Positions 58,923 through 64,000 of a stretch of 64,000 nt of DNA are shown piece by piece. Each line of letters starts with the position of its first letter. Positions within the stretch are counted from its first letter, which is position 1. Below the pieces are notes generated by a model, which saw only the letters and a program-made list of their open reading frames with translations, was not told the DNA's origin and made no database searches. The position numbers and the translations under genes were made by a program. Source of the stretch: Dehalobacter sp. DCM (lineage in GTDB: Bacteria > Bacillota > Desulfitobacteriia > Desulfitobacteriales > Syntrophobotulaceae); assembly GCF_024972775.1 (NCBI RefSeq), contig NZ_CP092282.1, forward strand, positions 3,465,001 to 3,529,000. Direction: 5' to 3'.

Positions 58923-59378
58923 CTAAGGAAAGAATTGTTTCCGTACATTGGAAACCTCTTGAACAATCGCTGGAATGTCAAGGATCATTTCGCTCATTTC
59001 CATATGCCGTAAATAAATCTGCTGATCAACAAATGCTTTGAGTTCTGCAATATGATAAGACTTCAGCCCAAACTGGGCTTCTGCAAACGGATCAAAAAAT
59101 GCAGGGTCACAGCCCGCTACCGTTTCAGCAGCGATCACCGCCATTTCAGGATCCGAACTCCCCAGTACAGCGATGAGTTCCTCACGGCCGAACTTCTGAG
59201 CAAGTTTCCGGATTTGTGCCTGATTTTCTTGATCCATTGCCCCAGCCGATGTTCAAACGTAACAATGCGTCATCGCATAGATCACTTCACCGCCCGCGCT
59301 CATAACACATTCTTCCAATGATTGAGCCGGAATGCCATCCCGGTCACCGATAATAATCACTTTTTTCCCTTTTAACAT
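58923..59378 (-). CDS. grdA: Selenoprotein A of glycine/sarcosine/betaine reductase
   Basis: A 151-residue selenoprotein with in-frame TGA at 59253-59255 (Sec42). N-terminus '[20 protein letters not shown]', then '[15 protein letters not shown]', where known GrdA has CFVUTAAGAMDLENQ. The C-terminus '[20 protein letters not shown]' also matches. GrdA shuttles the carboxymethyl-selenoether from component B to component C and is re-reduced by thioredoxin. ATG 59376-59378 follows AAGGAGGGG. A naive call would start after the TGA at 59237 and lose the active site. Confidence 0.95.
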
Positions 59379-59494
59379 GACATTCTCCCCTCCTTTGATT
59401 TACCTTTTTCTCAAATTAAGTAAAACTTGGCTGGCGTCAAGTCTTTGGCACGTGAAGGCGATCATAGCCTTCACGCCCCAGTTGCACTGATATA

Positions 59495-59541
59495 CAAAAA
59501 AAAGTCCAGTGATCAAATCAGAAAATTTGATCGCAGGACTT
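59495..59541 (-). terminator. Riboswitch terminator ahead of grdA
   Basis: A 17-bp stem (59525-59541 with 59502-59518, two mismatches) is followed on the minus strand by T7 (59495-59501). It lies between the aptamer and grdA and is the likely off-state terminator. Confidence 0.85.
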
Positions 59542-59561
59542 TACCTTCATCCCCGATGACA

Positions 59562-59735
59562 ATTTAAAGGCAGGTCTCCTGGCTACGGGTCATTGCTTGT
59601 TTCGAAGGCCTTCCCGGCTTATACCAGTGGCTATCCGATCGCTCGCCGATTACAGTGGTGGGTCCGCTCCGTTCATTGTCCAGATTTGACAATGTTTGGA
59701 TTCCCTATTCTCCCCATGCGCGGGGCACCTTAATC
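59562..59735 (-). ncRNA. Cobalamin riboswitch, proximal copy (grdA-grdC unit)
   Basis: On the minus strand the blocks GGGGAGAATAGGGAATCC, GGACCCACCACTGTAATCGG and AGCCAGGAGACCTGCC appear in riboswitch order, closed by an A+T-rich P1 next to ATTTAAAGG/CCTTAAT. A variable stem-loop between (59675-59700 region, CATTGTCCAGATTTGACAATG) is as expected for the peripheral arm. The gap 59736-59842 shows nothing else. Confidence 0.92.
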
Positions 59736-59842
59736 ATCATATAGAATTTGAGTTTACTTTACAATAAATCCAATAGATTGTCAATGATTTCGTACAGGAG
59801 ATGTTCCGATTCGGATGATTGATACATACCATATGATTTAAC

Positions 59843-61378
59843 TTATTCTAATTCTGATTCTAGTTCTCCCAGCAGATCTTCAAATGCGCTGATGAGTCCG
59901 CCCATGATCGCATCCACTAATGCGTCATCCATGGTAATGGTCCAGCTATTATTATTCTTCACCAGAGTCACATCGATTGTTGTTGTTACCATTTGCTCCT
60001 CATTGGCAATGGCGTCAAATAGGAGCTGCTCTACCACCTGTAAAATTTCCTCATCAGTCAATTGTTCTTCTTCAGGCAATAATGACTGTTCCAACGCCAA
60101 TTCAGCGACCGCATCGAGGTAGGCATCCAAGACGGCTGCGAAATCCGTATTGGTAATTTCTGCTGTTACGGTTGCTGTATCCCCGTTAATCGTTGTCGAT
60201 ACAATGTTGTCATCGAGATAGGCATAAAACAAAGCAATATTTTCATCTGTGATTGTGGCACTTGTTGCTTCATCCGAATTGATGAATTCATCGTAACTGA
60301 AATAGCGGTTTACAGTATCCTTATCCAGCGCTTTGATCGCATTCATTGCGTTGGCAAACGCTTCGTCGGGTTGCTCCAAAACGATACACGAATAGATCTG
60401 ATTCAGAGCCAATGGCTTCACAACAGTGGTGCCGCCGACAGAATAAATTTTATTAATTTGTCCTACCTTACCTAATAAAAAGGTTTGTACGGAAGGGTCA
60501 ATGCCGTTGCCGACGAGCAAAATGGCTTTACCCTGCTTAGCCGCTAACGCGGAACCTGCCAAGGCATCGGGGAAGTTGAGCCCGGTGGCAACAAAGAGGG
60601 TATCCGTCGCTTGACCAAGGCCATTGATAATGCTGACCGCTGTTTCATAACGATTATTTCCGCCATAACGGATTGGGTTCGGAAGCTTGGACTCCACTTG
60701 CGCGCTGATGACGCCAGTCCCGCCGGTAATAATCGTGTCGGTTACTTGCAGTGTCGATAAAGCGTCACTTGTCGCTGCCGGCAGGGAATTGGTTTCTGAT
60801 AACAGAATCGGTACGCCGTTTTGCGCTGCCCAAGATGAAATCGCTAAGGCATCGGGGAAATTCTGCGCATAGGCGATAACAGCCTTCTTCGTCAGTAGTT
60901 TCTGATTTTCATGCAAATATTTGGCAATATTTGCGGAGGTTTCATAACGGTTGCCGCCAGTGATCCGCTCAACCGTATAGTCAATATCTAGATTCTCCTC
61001 AATTGCAGTGGATACCGCGCTAATACCGCCAAGAATATAGATCGTTTGCGCTTGGAGTCGTTCGATCTCCAGCGCTGTATCAGGAGATAATGTTTTACTG
61101 TTCGTTAAAAGAATCGGTGCATCATAGGCTGCTGCCAGGACAGCCCCAGCTAATGCATCCGGAAAATTGTTATCACGAACTAGGATAACGGCATTTGAGC
61201 CTGCATTCCATCCCTCTTTTGAAATTTCAATCGCAGTCAACGTCCGGTTATTCCCTGCGAGCCGTTGATTTTCAACTGTCTGGGCAGCGTATGCTGACAG
61301 CGGCATCGCAGGGATAGTGAATGTGAACACCAGTGCCATCGCGAGCAGGAACTTTAGCCAATTTCTTCGAAAACTCAT
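59843..61378 (-). CDS. Secreted CWB2 cell-wall-binding repeat protein
   Basis: A 511-residue exported protein. Signal peptide about 1-31 ('FLLAMALVFTFTIPAMPLSA' then 'YAAQ'). Three CWB2 repeats about 36-325, each with 'RxxGxNRYxTA' and 'AxxFPDALA' marks ('NNFPDALAGAVLAAAYDAPI', 'QNFPDALAISSWAAQN', 'LNFPDALAGSALAAKQ'), anchoring it to a secondary wall polymer. The C-terminal 185 residues are an acidic, unassigned domain ('ALDKDTVNRYFSYDEF') resembling DUF-type stress/lipoprotein folds. GGAGGAAGAAAG lies before ATG 61378. Confidence 0.88.
   Translation of the reverse strand: MSFRRNWLKFLLAMALVFTFTIPAMPLSAYAAQTVENQRLAGNNRTLTAIEISKEGWNAGSNAVILVRDNNFPDALAGAVLAAAYDAPILLTNSKTLSPDTALEIERLQAQTIYILGGISAVSTAIEENLDIDYTVERITGGNRYETSANIAKYLHENQKLLTKKAVIAYAQNFPDALAISSWAAQNGVPILLSETNSLPAATSDALSTLQVTDTIITGGTGVISAQVESKLPNPIRYGGNNRYETAVSIINGLGQATDTLFVATGLNFPDALAGSALAAKQGKAILLVGNGIDPSVQTFLLGKVGQINKIYSVGGTTVVKPLALNQIYSCIVLEQPDEAFANAMNAIKALDKDTVNRYFSYDEFINSDEATSATITDENIALFYAYLDDNIVSTTINGDTATVTAEITNTDFAAVLDAYLDAVAELALEQSLLPEEEQLTDEEILQVVEQLLFDAIANEEQMVTTTIDVTLVKNNNSWTITMDDALVDAIMGGLISAFEDLLGELESELE
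59870..59904. repeat. 35-bp direct repeat bracketing the Grd module
   Basis: Identical to 52823-52857 and in the same orientation. This copy is the 3' coding end of the CWB2 gene. The whole Grd module (52898-59735) lies between the two copies. Confidence 0.8.
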
Positions 61379-61619
61379 TCTTTCTTCCTCCTAAAATAGT
61401 AAGTAAGTAAATAGTATATTAAAAAAGAATACTGAGAAGAATTATATAGCAAATCCTGTTTTACTTCCTTCTGAAATTATAGGAAAAAAGTCTAGCAAAG
61501 TTTGGTAATAACAAAAAAAGATGTTGCATTATACCAGGCAGCATCTATATTTAGAGTTTTTTATCCCTTTAGTGATTTTTTTATTATTACGCTGTTTTGT
61601 TTTATCTGATTCAACACAT

Positions 61620-61668
61620 GACCGGCTGACCGGGGTAAAATACCCCTTTGTCAGCCGGTCGTTTTTTC
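61620..61668 (+). terminator. Plus-strand hairpin with T-run, no gene upstream on that strand
   Basis: GACCGGCTGAC (61620-61630) pairs with GTCAGCCGGTC (61650-61660), with an inner CGGGGTA/TACCCC stem, followed by GTTTTTTCG. A weaker hairpin GATGTTGC/GCAGCATC lies at 61520-61545. In the 440-bp gap 61379-61818 no plus-strand gene precedes them; they may end an unannotated transcript or lie in the leader of the 61819 gene. Confidence 0.7.
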
Positions 61669-61818
61669 GAATATTTCCAATATGAACGGAATATAAACGC
61701 ATAGTATTGACAATAAGGACTGATCCACCATATTCTTAATTGACTATTCTTAATTTGACTATTCTTCTTGATTCGCTAACATTGTTAATTACCCATATTT
61801 AACCTGGGGGCATACGCT

Positions 61819-62340
61819 ATGATTTTCTTTGGACATTTGGGACTAACCGGTTTGGCGGCTAAGGCAGCCGAGAAATCATTGGGGAAAATCACCATGGATT
61901 ACCGCGTCGTCTTCATTGGATCCATTTTACCCGATGTGATCGATAAACCCATCGGCCGAATTCTCTTTGCTGAAACCTTCCAGACCGGCAGAGTATTTGC
62001 CCACACCCTACTGTTTATCGTGCTCTTATTGGGGATTGGAATCGTTCGTTATTATCTGTGTCGGAAAAATGGCTGGCTGGTACTTGCCGGAAGCTGTTTA
62101 ATGCACGACGTCTTTGACGCCATGTGGCTGATTCCGCAGACATTTTATTGGCCGTTTTACGGTTTGGATTTTTATGCACCGCCGAACAGCGCCTGGATCA
62201 AAAGCGGCTTGCTCCGGCTAATAAGTGATCCGACGCTATACATTCCGGAAATTATCGGGTTTATCATTATCCTGTATTTTATCATAAAAATTATTGTCCG
62301 CCATCGGATTAACGTGTTCATAAAAAACGGTGTCCTCTAA
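61819..62340 (+). CDS. YdjM/DUF457-like membrane protein (putative metal-dependent hydrolase family)
   Basis: A 173-residue protein with about four membrane helices. 'MIFFGHLGLTGLAAKAAE', 'FIGSILPDVIDKPIGRI', 'GRVFAHTLLFIVLLLG' and 'GSCLMHDVFDAMWL' carry the G-H, PD-D, R-FxHT and HD residues of the LexA-regulated YdjM/DUF457 family, although catalytic activity of that family is uncertain. GGGGGCATACGCT precedes ATG 61819. Confidence 0.6.
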   Translation: MIFFGHLGLTGLAAKAAEKSLGKITMDYRVVFIGSILPDVIDKPIGRILFAETFQTGRVFAHTLLFIVLLLGIGIVRYYLCRKNGWLVLAGSCLMHDVFDAMWLIPQTFYWPFYGLDFYAPPNSAWIKSGLLRLISDPTLYIPEIIGFIIILYFIIKIIVRHRINVFIKNGVL

Positions 62341-62437
62341 AAAGGAATCGCCGTTTTTTGAAAGCCCGGACAGGTGATACCGTCGGCTTTCGGTCAGTTT
62401 AGGATAGCGAAAAAATAAGTGTGAGGAGTAGTATGTA

Positions 62438-64000
62438 ATGAGTACATCCGTATTTGTTATCGGTCATAAAAATCCGGATTCGGATTCTGTTTGTTCGGCG
62501 ATCGCTTATGCCGAGCTAAAAAAGAAAATGGGCATTGATGCCATTCCGGCCATACTGGGTGACATCAATCGCGAGACGGAATTCATTATTCGTTATTTTG
62601 GTGCAAAAATACCGGAACTCATCGGTACGGTAAAAACTCAGGTCTGTGATATCAATATGGATCAGGCCTTTCCGGTGTCTTCCGATATTTCAATCAAAAC
62701 GGCATGGAATCTGATGAAACGAAACAACGTCAAAACCATACCGGTGGTGGATGAACACGAGAAGCTTCTGGGGATAGTCACCTTATCCGACATCACCAAT
62801 AAGTACATGGACGCCATGGATAATAACATCATCGCTTCCACATCCACGACATTACGGAATATTGCCGAAACATTAAATGCCAAGCTTCTGTGCGGATCGC
62901 AAGAGGACTTTAAAACTACCGGCAAAGTGGTCGTCGCGGCACTGGATGCCTCCGCTTTGCAGTCATATATCGAAAGCGGCGATATTGTGATTACGGGCAA
63001 CCAGGAGGTGCTTCAACTCAAGGCGCTGGATTCCGGAGCGAATTGTTTGATTATTACTTGCGGAGATACCCCGACACAGGCCGTATTGGAAAAAGCCTCC
63101 GGTTTAAAGAGTATCGTTATGACCACGCCCACCGATACGTTCACCTCCGCCCGTCTGGTCAATCAAAGTATTCCTATCGGCGCCATCATGACGGATCAGA
63201 ATATTATCCTATTTGACATGGATGATTTTATCGACGATATCCAGGATAAGATGTTGAAAACTCGATATCGGAGTTATCCTGTTGTCGATGACAATCACCG
63301 CATTAAGGGGTTTATATCCCGGTATCACCTGATATCCCAACGCAAGAAAAAGGTGATCCTGGTCGACCATAATGAAAAGTCACAGGCCGTTGACGGCATT
63401 GAGGAAGCAGAGATTCTAGAAATTATTGATCATCACCGTTTAGGGGATATCCAAACTAACAGCCCTGTTTTCGTGCGCAATGAACCGGTTGGCAGTACGT
63501 CTACCATTGTTGCCAATATGTATTTCGAAATGGGATTCCGACCTTCAAAAACCATCGCTGGTATCCTTTGTTCGGCAATTTTATCCGACACCCTCAAATT
63601 TAAATCACCAACAAGCACCTATATTGACCGGATCACCGCAGAGAAACTCGCGGAAATTGCCCGAATCGCCAATATTGATGAATTTGCCTATCGGATGTTT
63701 AAGGAAGGGTCCTCACTGCAAGGAAAAACGGTCAAAGAGATTTTTTACCAGGACTTTAAAGAATTTAATTTTGGCAAATATAAAGTGGGGATTGGTCAAA
63801 TATTTACTATGGATCGTGAAAAAATAGCGGAAATGGAAGAATCCCTTGTCACCTTCATGAAACAGCTCTGTATGGACAACGGCTATCACCTGTTGATGCT
63901 TTTTGTCACGGATATTATTAATCAAGCGTCAGAAGTATTTTTTGCCGGTGAAAAGAAGGAATTAATCGCCATGGCGTTTAATGTGGATCTCGGGGAAAAC
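62438..64000 (+). CDS. ppaC: Manganese-dependent inorganic pyrophosphatase with CBS and DRTGG domains, cut by right edge
   Basis: 521 codons are open from ATG 62438 to the window end. DHH-family core: 'GHKNPDSDSVCSAIAY' (metal His and Asp), later 'ILVDHNEKSQAV', 'IIDHHRLGDI' (DHH) and 'EPVGSTSTIVANMY', ending in the DHHA2 part. A regulatory insert between about 70 and 310 has two CBS motifs ('NNVKTIPVVDEHEKLLGIVT', 'YRSYPVVDDNHRIKGFIS') around a DRTGG domain. Such CBS-PPases are controlled by adenine nucleotides. GTGAGGAG precedes the start. Confidence 0.93.
   Translation, partial: MSTSVFVIGHKNPDSDSVCSAIAYAELKKKMGIDAIPAILGDINRETEFIIRYFGAKIPELIGTVKTQVCDINMDQAFPVSSDISIKTAWNLMKRNNVKTIPVVDEHEKLLGIVTLSDITNKYMDAMDNNIIASTSTTLRNIAETLNAKLLCGSQEDFKTTGKVVVAALDASALQSYIESGDIVITGNQEVLQLKALDSGANCLIITCGDTPTQAVLEKASGLKSIVMTTPTDTFTSARLVNQSIPIGAIMTDQNIILFDMDDFIDDIQDKMLKTRYRSYPVVDDNHRIKGFISRYHLISQRKKKVILVDHNEKSQAVDGIEEAEILEIIDHHRLGDIQTNSPVFVRNEPVGSTSTIVANMYFEMGFRPSKTIAGILCSAILSDTLKFKSPTSTYIDRITAEKLAEIARIANIDEFAYRMFKEGSSLQGKTVKEIFYQDFKEFNFGKYKVGIGQIFTMDREKIAEMEESLVTFMKQLCMDNGYHLLMLFVTDIINQASEVFFAGEKKELIAMAFNVDLGEN

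Noticed and set aside
58923-59237. Stand-alone 104-codon gene downstream of the TGA
   Set aside because: It is the C-terminal part of GrdA; the active-site selenocysteine and N-terminus lie upstream in the same frame.

Overview
The window (about 45% G+C by eye, mostly minus-strand operons) fits an anaerobic, spore-forming member of the Clostridia, probably of the Desulfitobacterium/Desulfosporosinus/Peptococcaceae type. Pointers are a spore photoproduct lyase, two selenoproteins of a glycine-reductase-type system, cobalamin and guanine riboswitches, a short core-type methionine synthase, a CWB2 cell-wall protein and a DRTGG/CBS pyrophosphatase. The genus is inference; no rRNA or tRNA gene was seen.

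Layout. 1-6.1 kb: housekeeping and accessory genes (pentapeptide-repeat protein cut by the left edge, ABM-like protein, DUF3307 plus SatD pair, HD-domain hydrolase, MetY-type PLP enzyme, MFS exporter). 6.2-21.9 kb: a contractile phage-tail locus of PBSX/XkdK type with sheath, tube, programmed-frameshift chaperone, tape measure, baseplate, fibre, holin, M23 endolysin, two ArpU/Xpf-like activators and a cleavable LexA-like repressor. No terminase, portal, capsid or integrase gene is present, so it reads as a tailocin (R-type bacteriocin). Its control is legible: a repressor with two CTTCATTATGAAG operators, one inside the spacer of a consensus promoter for activator 1, and two downstream promoters sharing 11-bp-phased TCGG repeats at a fixed distance from ATATGCTT. 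22-32 kb: HD-GYP protein, ECF sigma/anti-sigma/TPR operon, metF, a DUF2975-Xre-micropeptide operon, Fe-S aldo/keto reductase, soluble MCP-like sensor, LysM-CAP protein.

32.5-39.5 kb: splB, then a minus-strand set running 62-aa peptide gene, two tandem PDZ/multi-TM ComP-like histidine kinases, radical SAM/SPASM enzyme. This looks like an undescribed modified-peptide signalling cassette. 39.8-48.4 kb: a purine salvage operon (ABC nucleoside importer plus two adenine deaminase paralogues) behind a guanine-class riboswitch. 48.5-51.9 kb: core-MetE-like methionine synthase and an unusual HD-eIF2B-like fusion. 52-59.8 kb: superoxide dismutase and a Grd module (selenoproteins GrdA and GrdB-type, GrdC, GrdE-type subunit, Na+/solute symporter with a micro-subunit) controlled by two separate cobalamin riboswitches, each with its own terminator. 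59.8-64 kb: CWB2 surface protein, YdjM-like membrane protein and a Mn-dependent pyrophosphatase cut by the right edge.

Three systems deserve most attention: the peptide/kinase/radical-SAM cassette, the B12-riboswitch-controlled Grd module whose E-type subunit lacks the usual processing cysteine, and the tailocin with its two-tier promoter code.
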